Positions 1-12,031 are shown, counted from the stretch's first letter. The stretch is DNA of 64,000 bases from Hofstenia miamia (GCA_900660155.1 CABFPE010000507.1:541321-605320), one strand, 5' to 3'. The notes: a model not told the origin generated them from the sequence alone. Made by a program: numbers and translations.

Positions 1-29
1 GAGATCTACACGCTCCCTCGCGCCATCAG

Positions 30-59
<30 letters not shown>
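30..59. repeat. (TA)n microsatellite
   Basis: Uninterrupted TA dinucleotide run near the left edge of the window. A second run of about 31 bases lies at 330-360. Open frames through them are only low-complexity Tyr/Ile. Confidence 0.95.
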
Positions 60-64
<5 letters not shown>

Positions 65-325
65 CTCCCGCTAAATGTTTTTTAAAAACCTTATCTTAAC
101 CGCGTTTCCAAACATAAATCTTTGAAATTTTGCAGGGTAGTGTCTCTTTAATTTACCTACCCCCATGATAAATATATTTAAGTTCGAGAGAATACTAGGG
201 GAGCAAAGGCCAAAAAATAGGGGTTTTGGGGAAAAAGTGCGATTACCGCTAAATGTCTTAGAAATTTCGGACCGTTTCCCGCCCAATGCATTTTCCATAG
301 AAAAAAGCGGGAAATATAAATATAA

Positions 326-363
<38 letters not shown>

Positions 364-1834
364 TTATATACATGTATCTATTTTATGCATACATCGAATC
401 TAAACTTAATTTTTTGCGCCTAACGTCTTTACTCATATTGTCACCCTCTCTAACGAGCATATGTTCAGAAATTCTGGTTTCAAATCTGTTCTGGTTTCTA
501 CTATTTACGAACTATCACATTCATCACATCTGTAATTATATCCCCAAGAAAAAATCAAACATAATGTAATCAGATTGTTATTTTTAAATAAATGTGAGTA
601 TTCAGGGTTCGAAATATTTGTGAAATGCTTACGTCTAAAACTTTGTTATATTTGTCTATCTTCCTCTTTAAAATATTTCCTGAATTCGATGTTATGTAGT
701 TCAATTTTCAAATTATCATTTCTAAATGTCCTTTGTTTCGGTTAGGTATATTATTGAACATCCCAACAAGTTAAGATCTTATCATTTTTTGTTTGTATGC
801 ATTTTTTTTAAATATTAGTTACTCAATCAACTGCATCAATAAACATTTACATGTGCAGCATATAGGAAATGGTCTGCTTAATAAAGCTGTGATTCAGTGG
901 GGCGTTTAAGATTTTTAGAAAAAGGAAAGACTGACACCCTGAACAAAAGCAAGCTTACACAAAATGCAATCATCTGTTTTTAGAAGCAAATCGATTAATA
1001 ACATCTTGAATTAAAGGAAACAATTTCATTTTTGTGGAAAAGAAAATATTTTTCTTAAGTGTTCGCAGCTGGCGCGTCCCTGTTTGGATTGTATTCCTTT
1101 TGTGTATAAAATCAGAATGTGATGCACGTGGGATGTATGTTCCAGTGCTAGTTGATTGTTTGTGCCAACTAGAATATAATTATCTCTTTTTTCCTAATAT
1201 TAATATCTAATTGTTTTGTTTTGACTTTTTCAATGGTGAATTGTAAATTTCATTGGATGCTATTCCAAGAAATTAATATATCATTTTTACGAAACAGAAT
1301 ATATCATCAACATATTAAGCATGCTGAATAATTGGTTCTTATTATGGTAATCAATAATCTTACTTTTAATCATGTCCATTGTCGAACTTAAACGAGATCC
1401 CATTGCCAATCTATCTATTTCACAATGTGTCAGATTTTGAATATAAATAATACAATTCAGCATGTCAAACTTAAAAGAGTGCATAAACATTTCATTGAAA
1501 ATTGTACCGTCTCAGGGTCGATGTTCTTTGCTGTATGCTGTATATATATATAGAAACTTCTACTGATATGTTCAGTGGCTTTGCCAAAGGAGGGTTGGGA
1601 GGGACGCGGTCAACTTCCCCCAACTTTTCGCACATACAGTTCATATATTTTTTAAGTTGTTGTGGGAATAAAGCGGGACCACTAATTCAAATCAAAATGT
1701 CTTCGATATTTTTAAAAAAAATCAATTGATATCAATAAATATCAACATAATTGAAAAAGCAATTAATAAACAGTAATATAATGTATTTTCAAAAATAAGT
1801 TGTGTTCAAAAAAACATTGAGAAACACCAAAACT
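60..1834. other. No gene recognised; AT-rich intergenic DNA
   Basis: Apart from the (TA)n run at 330-360 I see no coding signal. Around 1573-1625 there is a GC-richer patch beginning CAGTGGCTTTGCC, which resembles a hAT-type terminal repeat, but I found no partner end or target-site duplication for it. Confidence 0.6.
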
Positions 1835-3952
1835 CAGTGGCCTCAAGCCTGGGGGCTTAAGCCGCCCCCCCCCCCTTGTTTTTTGAAAACTGACATTTTT
1901 GCCTCTGATGCTATCAAGATTTTATCTGTTTTTTAAATTATTTCAGCCAAGCCAGAAAGGACCAATAAATGTTAAAAATGTTTTCCCAAATTGATATAAA
2001 TTTTGCAAAATGAGAATTTTTCACAATCACATCAAGCTTTACTTTCTTTCAAAATGCATCTAGCAATTCAGTTTTCTTCTGAAAAAGATCCTGCCCTTAA
2101 GGATGAATAATGAAATGAAAATGCTAAAATTTCAAATATTTTAGCATGGACGAATTTTTAAGCTTTCTTGAATTGGGCAATATTTTGACTCATGATAACT
2201 TTTGCAGATGTTTAGTTCTTTATTCAAAGCAATTATTTGCATTTTCTTTTTTTGACCTTTTGAAAACGTATAAATGTGTGCAAATTTAGTATATTGTAAT
2301 GCAGCAAGCCGAATTTTTTGAGCGATTCCACTTTGAAAACTACTATTTTGCAAAAAATCATTTTTCATGAAGCATGATTTGGGACAGTTTTTAAAAACAC
2401 ATTTTATGCATTATTAAATTGAAGTGTGAACTGTTTACTAGTAGCTTAAGCACCAAACTTTTTTAGAGAAACATTAAGTATGTAAATTATAAAGAAATGC
2501 TCGTAACTGAAAAAAATTACCAGTCTAAGCAAAGCATTTTTCAAGAATGTCACTTAGTGATTATCCTCAAAGAGATTGTGGCTTTTTAAAGAACAAGACG
2601 TTTTCCCCAAAATTTTCAAATAGTGTCATATGTTTGCAAATTGCTGTCAGTGTGCACCCAATAAATGTTGAAAATTTGTACAAAATTGCATTACCTGAGG
2701 TATCTGAAAACACAAATAACTTTATGATAAAAATTCCGATTTCCTAAAATTCATTTAAATTATTCCCTAAAATAAAGGCTCAGATAATCATGACTTTTTA
2801 TTCCCATGGAATATTGTAATATCAATCGGGGAACAATCGAGGTCTCTTTATTTATTTTTGGCTTATTCGACTGATAGAGACTCATATCGAAAGTTTAGAG
2901 TCATAATTAAATTTTAGGGCTTCGATTGTGGTAACCAAGAAAACCAGTATAGACCCATATCGAAAGTGACCTTGGTTACTTTGATTACATTATAATAATG
3001 ATATTAAATATATAGTTAATATATTTTGTAATTTTATGTTTTGTATTGTGAAGTGATTTATTTGATTTATTTGTAATTTTGACATTAATTATTCAAACAA
3101 GTGCAGTTTTATTGATTGTCACCTCGGTTTAAATTTAACGTTGCTTAAATTCAACTTTGTGAGGGAAAAAGAATGGAAATTGAATTTTAAACAAGTTTCA
3201 GGTAATCATGATGTTGTGTATAAATAAGTAACCTATAATGTTTTTCAATTAGAATCAATTTAGATTAGCTTCGTGCTAGTGTTATCTTGATTGCCATCAT
3301 CCTGAATTGTGGTCGCATTAGGTTAGGCATATGTCTACCGTTAGTTTATAAAAATTTTTATTTCCACCTCATTCGTACAAAGCACATAATTAATTACATT
3401 GTGGTTAAATTATGCCTGTTGGCTTTCAAGAATGCATGGTAACTACATGCTATTACATTTTATTAAATTATTATAAGCTGAGACACATAGGGCAGCACCG
3501 TTTATTTGTCATATAGGAGTCCCTCAGTTCAGTGCTAGATCTTTGGGGTGATGCCGTGTGGAATAGGTGAACCCAGCTATTCTTTTGTCTAAAAAGAATT
3601 TAGTTACATTGGGAATCGGAGATCAGTTAGGATAGGTGTCAGACATACTATAGCTATGGAGCAACCTTGATTGGATTCGAAATACTGGAATTAATGTTGA
3701 TACTGTTTAACCTAATAAATCTCGTGATTGTACAGTATTAGCTAGCCCTAACCATTTCCTAAAGCCTTACACAAAATCAATTATCATGGCATCTAAAATG
3801 GCTCTTGCAGGGTATAAATTTCAAGAAATTATAAAACATTATGAAATTTCAAAGAAGTTTAATGTTAATGATATCTAATTAATTACCCATTCTCACATAA
3901 AAATTTTTTGATCTTTAAGCCTCCGTGATTTTAAGGGGTTTGACGCCACTGC
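1835..3952. mobile_element. hAT-type non-autonomous DNA transposon, about 2.1 kb
   Basis: The left end reads CAGTGGCCTCAAGCC. The right end, read on the minus strand, begins CAGTGGCGTCAAACCCC. The first 15 bases agree at most positions, and the CAGTGG start is typical of hAT-superfamily terminal inverted repeats. The flanking octamers are CCAAAACT (1827-1834) and CCAAAACC (3953-3960), a 7/8 match, as expected for an aged 8-bp hAT target duplication. A G/C homopolymer follows the left end (about 1863-1875). No transposase is recognisable inside, so it would have depended on a transposase supplied elsewhere. Part of the interior (about 1835-2640) is similar to 7833-8890. Confidence 0.75.
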
Positions 3953-3960
3953 CAAAACCT

Positions 3961-4498
3961 CAACTGCTACTGGATGCAATTTTATAGGTTCATGACAAAT
4001 TATCATAAAAGGCCACATAAGTTTGAATGATTTAGCAGCTGAAATGTTTCAATAATATTATCTGAGTGAAAAATTGTGAAATTATTATGACGTATTTTTA
4101 ATCATGAATGGGTTTGTTATTTTGAGGGCGTGATGATGTTCTTTGGAATAATAGGGCATTTAATACTTGTAGAAATGTCTGTATATCAAGTGAATTGCTT
4201 TGTGGTATAATACAAAGGGATTTTAGTGATGGTACGTAACTTAATCTTTAATAACTCCCTAATTATTGAATTCAAAAATAACTCTAAAATAAAATATTTT
4301 TCCATAAACTGCCTTTTGAAATAAAACAAGAATTGTCCCTTATTTTGAAAACTGCTAAAAAATTAAAAAATGTTACACTGACACACTGCCTTGCAACAGT
4401 TTTATCTTCAGCACGTTTTACAGCAGCTTTCAAGTGTAGTTAAAGTAAGCAGTTCTTTCTGTGATCAGAATAGAAACGTTTTGATACTACCCGCCAAA
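3961..4498. other. No gene recognised
   Basis: AT-rich sequence between a hAT-type element and a Tc1/mariner derivative. The last ~120 bases before 4499 probably include the left flank or end of that derivative, but I could not define its inverted repeat. Confidence 0.5.
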
Positions 4499-4980
4499 AT
4501 GACAAACTGGACAAAAGAACAACTCATTTTTATAAAAGTTTCTTATATCAGACATGGAGGAAGCACAAAAATCAACTAGTGAAATTTCAAGATGAGGCCA
4601 ATTTCATTTAACTACAGTGAACATTGTTATTTTGCATGAACACTTTCCAGGGAAATTTCTTTCAATATTAGATTTTTGTCTTTGGGGATACCTAGAAGGA
4701 AGAGCTTACAGTCAAAACCCGAAAAAACCAAATCAAGTCAGCCATCTAAACAGAAATTCGGCAAACTACACCAGATCTAACCAATGCAGCCATGAAAAAT
4801 TTGCGAAATCAGGCCAATTCTTGCTTGCATTCAGTAGGGCCAAATATGAAAAATGTTGTAGTTGTATTTCCAATGTAACTAAATATATCTATTTTTTTTC
4901 AAGGTTTTTTCGTAATAAAGTCAATCAAAATTTAAGGGGGACAAAAAAAATTTCAAGTTGTTAAAACCAGAACTTCTAGA
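4499..4980 (+). mobile_element. Internally deleted Tc1/mariner-superfamily transposon
   Basis: An ATG at 4499 opens a peptide starting MTNWTKEQLIFIKVSYIRHG. This resembles the N-terminal helix-turn-helix start of IS630/Tc1/mariner-superfamily transposases common in arthropod and other invertebrate genomes. Within about 120 bases the match jumps to the far C-terminus: residues like HFPGKF and LDFCLWGYLEGRAY correspond to the family's FPGRW and PLDFFLWGYLKDRVY segments around the third catalytic acidic residue. The central catalytic region is missing, so this is a deletion derivative, and later frame breaks show it is old. Similarity was judged by eye, and the terminal repeats were not located. 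Confidence 0.6.
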
Positions 4981-6059
4981 GATATTTAATCAACAGCATA
5001 GCAGCGATAAAAAACATCGACTTTGCAAAACCTAAGAATTTACTTCAACTTTATACTATAGAGCATTCGCTAGACCTCTTAGTTCCACAACTTCATCTGA
5101 ATGCACCAAAGCCATATCTTCAATAGTAAATTAACTGGGTTAGAAAGAATTTCAAAAATTTGCTTTTATTGGTGAAGCAGTCCACCTTTGAGAGGCCATA
5201 GCTCAATCAGTATTTATCAGATTTTTAAACTTTTAGCTCAATTCTATTTTTAGTTGATAGAAAATGTTATTATTTCTTCTACTTGAAAATCACTATGAAG
5301 TTTGTAACTGAAGTGAGCATTTTTACTGAAATTTCGAAGATTTAGCGGGCTATAGCTCAAAAACTATCCATTCAGTTTTTTTCAGAGTGTTTTATTTGAG
5401 TCTACGTAAATTGTTAATTAGGTAAAGTACAAAAGATAAGCTCTGTAAATCTTGCTTGGAACATTGCTGGATTCACCACTGCCGTATATATAGAAGGATC
5501 TGGGTTTGCCAAAGGATTCTCATGATTAAACCGGGCTTAGTAATCATGCTTCTAAGGGCTAATGTCAGTATCCGGATCAGGGTTTTACCCACTGTTCAGT
5601 CTGTCGGATGCTACAGTAACTCCGACATTGTTTTATAAACCACTGTAAACAAATGTTTAAATGTTGGCTCAGGCATTATTTATCATCCATCTAATTTAAC
5701 TCAATAAAAACTATTGTGAAAAGCTGGATTGGGCAACATTCCCTATATCAAAATTCTTTCGTTCCATCATCATCCCAAACCAATTGTACGAAGAATTATT
5801 AAGAAAAATATTTGTCAATTTCGAAAATTCTAAAAATTCGAAAAGCTTTTCTATATGAATTGCAGAACTTTTAGCTAAGGATAAATTTGGTTTAGCGAAT
5901 GTCGATGAACTAACCAATTAGCTCTAAAGATATAGATTACATGTCAAATGACTTGCGTACATATATCGTTTATCAATAAGAATTTTTATAATTCATTTTA
6001 TGTACTTTTTGCAATGTCAAATTTTTAGAAAAATTAGTGGTGTGCTATTATTCATTTCA
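4981..6059. other. No gene recognised
   Basis: AT-rich DNA. Two related short phrases, GGCCATAGCTCAA (about 5203) and GGCTATAGCTCAA (about 5348), suggest an old internal repeat. A GC-richer patch at 5456-5640 has a 60-codon open frame but no recognisable motif. Confidence 0.5.
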
Positions 6060-6945
6060 AATATTGATCTTGTGAAAAGCTTTCTTGATGAAAATAGGCG
6101 GGTTAACCTATGATGAGTTAGAAGAACAATCGGGATTTACTTGTGGAACGTTGCAAAGAATAATTCATGATGAGCTGGAAATGAAAGAGGGGTGCCAGTT
6201 AGGTGTCTAGACTGCTGACAGGAGAACAAGTCCAAAATCATCATGATCTTTTTGTAATGAATTTGAATATGCTTGAGAAGCTTGGGGGTAATTCTTGGCA
6301 ACGAATCATAGCTGCTGATGAGAGTCCTCTTCCTCATTTCATGTTAGAAACAGAACGGCAATGCATGCAGTGGGATGCCCAGGAGATAGTAGACCTGTTC
6401 ATGCCAAGTCAGCTCCATCAGTTGGGAAGTTTCAGCTGACTGTATTCTGGGATTGTGATGGAACAATCCACATAGACTTCTGCCCTCTAAAGCAGACAAT
6501 CAATGCTGCATACTATTCCAGTCTACTTCAAACAGTCCATGCCAAATTGCCCAAAGTAAGGCCTGGAAAGATTCATAAACAACTGATTTTTTGCAGGAAA
6601 ATGCACGTGTTCACACAGCAAAAGTCACGATGGCTAAAATATGTGAGCTGCAACCTGCCTACAGCACAGATCTTGCTCCCATTGACTTCCACCTATTCGG
6701 GGCACTCAAAGATCCTCTGCAAGAAGATTTGGTTGTGAGATTGAGCTGAAGTCTGCCGTAAATGAGGTTGTTAAGACCATGTAAAAAGACCTGTTTGAAG
6801 AAAGCATCAAGAATTTGCAGATCGATGGAGAAAGTACATTTACTTGAAGGGAGACTATGTAGAAAAATATACTTTATTTGATTATTTTGTATCATTATTT
6901 CAAAAACATAAATGTTTGCGCAGAACTTTTGGTATGCCCCTCGTA
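6060..6945 (+). mobile_element. mariner transposase relic with right terminal repeat
   Basis: Across two or more frames this reads as a mariner transposase. In order: a DELEEQSGFTCGTLQRIIHDEL helix-turn-helix stretch (about 6110-6175); an LTGEQ..NHHDL linker; ADESPLPHFMLETERQCMQW with the first catalytic Asp (about 6310-6375); TVFWDCDGTIHIDFCP...INAAYYSSLL (about 6440-6530); QENARVHTAK at the second catalytic site; and YSTDLAPIDFHLFGALKD at the third (about 6660-6720). In intact mariners the second site is normally HDNAPVHTA, so the second Asp has become Glu. Several frame changes and stops break the frame. The right end, read on the minus strand, starts TACGAGGGGCATACCAAAAG at 6945, a typical mariner inverted repeat. 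I could not find the left repeat. Confidence 0.85.
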
Positions 6946-6951
6946 AAAATG

Positions 6952-7172
6952 CTGAATGCAATAATTATCATATCCAAATTGGATGGCTAATGGAATCTAT
7001 ATTAATGATCTTTTATATTTAAACATTCTGAATGCGTTAAGTATCATATTCAAATTGGATTGCTAAGGGAATCTATATTAATGATGTTATGATGTTATAT
7101 ATTTAAATATTCTGAATGCAATAAGTGTCATATCCAAATTAGATTGCTAAGGGACTCTATGTTAATGATGAA
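6952..7172. repeat. Minisatellite, about 3 copies of a 76-84 bp unit
   Basis: Units begin at 6952, 7028 and 7112 with CTGAATGC and share a core CATAT(C/T)CAAATT(G/A)GAT(T/G)GCTAA. The array starts 6 bases after the mariner right terminal repeat. The second and third units differ by a short ATGTT-type insertion. Confidence 0.85.
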
Positions 7173-7832
7173 AAGATCAATTTCTCCTATCTTATGATGT
7201 CTTAACATTTGAACACTTTAATTGTGTTTTTTTCACAATACTTTGTGGTAGACTATTTTTGCGTGGAATTCATTTTTCAAATGGTTGACGCCTTACTTCT
7301 TACAGGGAAGAGTCTGAGTCCGATTTTGCTTACCTTGCACTATATTAATTTTTTGAAACCATTTTTAAGCTGATCACATTGGTATGTCTAAGATTATATG
7401 ATGATCTGAAGCTCTCAAAGATTGTAACCTATAACATTGTAATTGACTACTATAGGAGTATAGAAATAAGTGATGGTAGTAATCAGTCTAATCGGATGTA
7501 TTTCAAAGACGCCTCTCCCCCAGATTATGTAAACCATCAGTGAGTTGGATCAATGCTGCTGTTTTGCAGATTAATGAACACTTACCAGCATTGCAATGGC
7601 AAATTATAACGAATATTCAGAGATAATTTGCAACACCTTTTTCAAATTGGTCTATTTCTGCTTTAAGGATCATCTTAGGAAGTGCTTAGGGGTTATGTTT
7701 ACAACTTGCACAGATGCGTCTTTAATAACTTAAAAATTATTTCAAGGATTCAGCGCATATAGACGTTGTAAAATGCATTTGAAATGAAAAAAAGATGAAG
7801 TTGCTTTATTTTGTATTTAATGAACATTGACG
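7173..7832. other. No gene recognised
   Basis: AT-rich intergenic DNA between the minisatellite and a repeat copy. Nothing coding or structured is visible. Confidence 0.5.
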
Positions 7833-8890
7833 CAGTGGCGTCAAACTTGGGGGCTATGGGGCTTGAGCTTCCCCCCCCCCTACTTTTTAAAACCAAAATT
7901 TTTATGCGTAATTTTATTAGGTTTTTAGTACATATTCAGTACATTGTAAAACTATTATTACACAATTATTACAATTATCACCTTACAAATTATTTTGTTA
8001 GTTATTCAAAAATGAGATTTCACAGCAATAAGTAATATGAATTTTGTGTATCAATGCTTACACTAAAAAATGATGCTTCAATTGTTCTTTTTATAACTAA
8101 GTGAATTTTTTATTTTTTCGCAAAAATAGAAAAGACCAATTAATGTTGAAAATTTGTTTCCAAACTTTAAGTGTTATATACTAGACATTTTGCTAAAGCA
8201 AACACTTGGTATTACCACATCAAGAAATGTACTACATTCTCTCAGATTTGAAGTAAACCTTCTGAAAATAGCCTGCGTATAAAGATGAAGGGCAGCTAAA
8301 AAAACTGAAGCATTCGGGTTTACTAAAAATATTTAGTAAGACCGAATTTTTACCTTATTTTGAAATTGAGAATATTTCGACTCAGGCAAGTATTGCAGGA
8401 TTTAATAGATGAAATTCAGAACATTGTTTATTCAAAGCAATGATTTTCAAATTTAATTTTTGTTTTTGCCTTGTCAATTTGTGCACATTTACTATAAGAA
8501 AATTTTGGAAATAACTAAACCAAAGCTGCAAAAGAATCATCTTTGTGAGGGGTGGGCACCGAAAACTAATGTTTGCAAGAAATCTTTTTCAAGAAAGTTG
8601 ACTTGCATGAAAAATATATAATAATTTTTGAATTATATTTTACACATTATTCAATTGAATGTTAAAGTTGTTACAATTCGTTTAAGCAATGAAATTTATT
8701 CAAGGAAACATATGCTACATTTTGATATCAAAGTAGATTGAGATGAAATGTTGTTTACTAAAAATTTATCAGGCTAAGCAAAGCTCAAATATTTTCAAAA
8801 TTTTCATTCAGTAGTTATTCCTAAAACAGCTTGTTATCTTTAAAATTACAAACCGTTTTCTCCCACATTTTCCAACTCTTTTCTCAATGC
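7833..8890. repeat. Second, partial copy of the hAT-type repeat
   Basis: It begins CAGTGGCGTCAAACTTGGGGGC, closely matching the left end of the element at 1835, and has the same G/C homopolymer just inside. Interior phrases recur in the same order: GACCAAT(A/T)AATGTT, then TTTATTCAAAGCAAT, then CTAAGCAAAGC. I found no right inverted repeat or matching octamer. A faint match to the first copy (CCTTGGTTAC...) reappears near 10370-10420, so the copy may extend further but is interrupted. Non-coding. Confidence 0.6.
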
Positions 8891-10439
8891 CTATTCGATT
8901 TTTGGAGATCGTGAGCCATGGAATATCTCTTGGTGAATGGGCTAGAACATAATTTGTGCTAAGGCATATTCTTAGGAAGAAATTAGGTTCATTTAATAAT
9001 CTGATAAATATTATCTTCAATTTCGCGTATATGAAATTTGGTATGGTAATACATTAGTGAGAAAATGAAATAATAAATTCGGACGTTTCTTTATCATCTA
9101 GAAAAGCATCTATGATCAATCCCTGTCAGGAAGGTTTTGTCTGACATTTCACTATTGCATATTATGTTGTTGATCTCTCAATGAACTTGCAAGGATTTTC
9201 AAAAATTTTATTCCCCTCGTTGATTTTTCAATAGAAAAATTGAAAATGTCTATTTCAAACATGTTTTACGCTAAAACCTATTAATCTATAAAACTATCTA
9301 CGATTATTTATTGCTAACTAAGCCTTCTTGTTTAAATCGTGATATTTCACTTTGTTGTAAAGCATGTAATGAACTTGCAAATTGAATTATCGGACAACAC
9401 ATATTTTTCAACAAATCAATTTAGTTTTCCTCCGCTTAGTGGTGTGCAATTAAAATGATTCAAATTTCTTTTCCTTTAAAATTTGCATTTTTAAAGCATT
9501 TAAATCCTCAATGTTCATGTAATTCTAAGATTTAGCTCATGGGAACAAGGCAATACTTTAACTGTTTTTTATGTAGATAAATCTCCCAAACTCATTGAGA
9601 TGCACCATGCGCAAAATCAGAGTTTACGCCTCGAAAGCACCGTTGTTGGATAATTCGTGCAAAAGCACTCATTATTGGAGACGGGATTAAGCGTGCCTTT
9701 AAGACGTAAATGAAGGAGCCGACATTCCCTATACTGTCGTGCTTTCTGATTTTGCATGTAATAGGGAGCCTTTAAAATTTGTCTTAATAAATCATAAAAC
9801 ATTTAGTAAATATCGATGCTGTTTAAAGCTCATTATGCTTAATTCTCTGCACGCGCTCCCTGAATTGTTGATGTCTGTAACTGAAAAAGTTTTTGCCTTG
9901 AATGAAAAAAATATATTTCACACAATGGCCACCTTCGAAGAATTGTTTATGATATTCTTTTGACAATTTTGCAATGATATTACAATGTTTTTTTAAACCA
10001 ATATTGCCTGGTGAATTTGTTTCATGAATAAAGTTTTCTTCATCATATCTAGTTGCAAAAAATGTCAATAATACGAATTACACTGATTAATGTTCTTAGT
10101 ATCCTAATCAATTTTTACGAATTCATTCATGTCATTGATGCTCTTGATAAACAATGATTTAATTTTGATGTAAATTAATCTTCACTAAATGCAATCTTCA
10201 TGGTATGGCAAATTTTTTGTGTAGAAAATCCATTTAGTTCCTTGCTCTAACCATGTAAATGACTATTATTATGTGAAAAAATTTAATTACGGAATTATTC
10301 GAAATTGATTAATTATAAGAAATTTTTGTAGTACACAATTGATTACAAAGTATCAATCTTGGTTACGAATTAACTTTACAGTAATTATACCTTGGTTACC
10401 AATCAACATTACTTATAATAAAGCGTGAGAAAAAAGGGG
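8891..10439. other. No gene recognised; possible small inverted-repeat element inside
   Basis: Mostly featureless AT-rich DNA. At about 9610-9762 the phrase GCAAAATCAGA appears at the left and its complement TCTGATTTTGC at the right, around a GC-richer interior. This could be a MITE of about 150 bp, but the terminal match is only about 11 bases and no target duplication is visible. Confidence 0.4.
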
Positions 10440-11260
10440 GAAAGTTCGGGGCGAAGACACATCAATTCATTGATTCCAGAATGCAGACAGTATTGCCTCT
10501 TTGCGAGGCCTTAGTCTCTTCAGATTGTTCTTCGATATAACGAGAAAGATATTTCAGAAATTACCATGTTGACTGACCAATTCCGCCAAGAGTCTCCACC
10601 GAAACTGGTTCAAAAGTGTAACAGTTTGGTAAATCACTGTAATGTTGGCGCTTAATTGTTTCTTTGAAATTTGACACAGATGAACCTGGCTGCTTTCCAC
10701 GGGAAACGTGAGTAGGCATGGGAAATCCCAAACAAGGGAGCGGCCACGGTGCTACGGTAACATAGTTTCTCCATCAGTACACTGACCATCGTTGCGAAGC
10801 AGACCTGTAGGTTCCATTATTTGAGGGAATTGCTGCTGACCGAGCTGATCTGCTTCGATGCCACATACATATTTTTGTACAGGAGAGATGGGGGCACCAA
10901 TGCGAAGCGCGCAGCTTATTTGAAATTGCTCATTTGTCATTGCCAGGTCTAAGTTGCTCAAGGGAGAACATTGAGCCAATCACCAGCTCCTGGAGCAAAG
11001 CATCCCGAGATTCTGGTCTTTTCAAGGTCGTGAGTGTTGTCGATCATCTGCTGCTGTCTGTGACTGAAAATTATATTAATCCACTTTTTTGACGTGGACA
11101 TTTGAGCGGTAAATCCGATTCGAGGTGTATAAGATCTCTGAAGCGTTGCAAGGCAGAGTCCATGCGAGAAGGAGCGTAATTGGGACCAACGAGAGATTGA
11201 ACAAAGTCACTTGTAAAAATGGTTACCTCATCTAAAGATTCATCAAAGAATAATATACAG
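10440..11260 (-). pseudogene. Retroelement-derived reverse-transcriptase C-terminal fossil
   Basis: On the minus strand, phrases in several frames resemble the C-terminal module of a reverse-transcriptase-associated protein family that is widely repeated in invertebrate genomes: a TNEQFQISCALRIGAP segment, EPTGLLRNDGQCTDG (the family usually has EPxGLxRxDGKRPDG), and near the end a SVETLGGIG block. The tract is clearly more GC-rich than its surroundings. It is broken and old, with no intact frame. I cannot assign the exact retroelement class, so the identification is by family resemblance only. Confidence 0.5.
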
Positions 11261-11555
11261 AGGTCTACAAAGCTTAAAGTTTTTGGGATGTGAAAATGTC
11301 CTTCGCTTAGAAGTTTTTTAAATATATTTTCCAGAATTTATCTTAATTATTATTCAATAATTTACTGAGGGTTCACATTGAAAAACAATAACAAAATATG
11401 GAGCTACACTCCATCTAGGAAACTGTTCTCCTTTCTCCGTATTAGTACACACCTAATGATATAAAGTTTTAGTTTTCTATTTCCTTTTAAATAGTTAAAT
11501 CTCAGGTATTCAAATATTTCAATTCATTTATTTTAGTCAAGGTCTGGGATGAAAA

Positions 11556-11855
11556 ATGTCTTTTGTAAAAGAAAAGGTTTACCCACAAGAATGTTTTTCT
11601 CCACCAAACAATGTTAAAGAGAACAAATTTAGCAATATTTCAATATGGAATGAATTAAAGCGACTCATTGGATTTTTTTTTCCCGAGGTGTCAGAATCAA
11701 AGAACTGGTTTTATGGAATAATCTGGCTTATTATTTATGTCATAAGTTTCATAGTTTTTGCCTACCAATGCGAACCACTTCTGATGAAATATGTTAACTA
11801 TGATGTTTCTGTATCTATGTCAATAGAGCATGCAAATTTTTTGGAATTTCCACAG
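11556..11855 (+). CDS. DEG/ENaC-family sodium channel, first coding exon (partial)
   Basis: The exon begins with ATG at 11556 and ends at 11855, just before GTTTGT, after exactly 100 codons (phase 0). An acceptor-like TTTATTTTAG lies about 22 bases upstream of the ATG, so the leader may be spliced. The peptide has a cytoplasmic N-terminus; a first transmembrane helix at about residues 62-80 (WFYGIIWLIIYVISFIVFAY); then a juxtamembrane stretch ending LEFPQ. DEG/ENaC channels show exactly this order, with an FPAVTIC motif right after TM1; here FPQ would join a next exon starting with V. The frame reads on into a (TA)n microsatellite, which is intronic. I found no later exon, so the gene is either long or a fragment. 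Confidence 0.7.
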
Positions 11856-11911
11856 GTTTGTTTGTCATACATCAGGAAATTCATTTGGATTAATCTCTAT
11901 AATTTGATCTA

Positions 11912-11948
11912 TTATATATATATATATATATATATATTCATATATGTA

Positions 11949-11979
<31 letters not shown>

Positions 11980-11992
11980 TTATGTATATATT

Positions 11993-12031
<39 letters not shown>
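11912..12031. repeat. (TA)n microsatellite with interspersed TG/TT variants
   Basis: TA-rich tract of about 120 bases inside the presumed first intron of the DEG/ENaC gene. Confidence 0.95.

Noticed and set aside
9610-9762. Small inverted-repeat element with GCAAAATCAGA ends
   Set aside because: The terminal match is only about 11 bases and no target duplication is present, so it is mentioned only in the region note.
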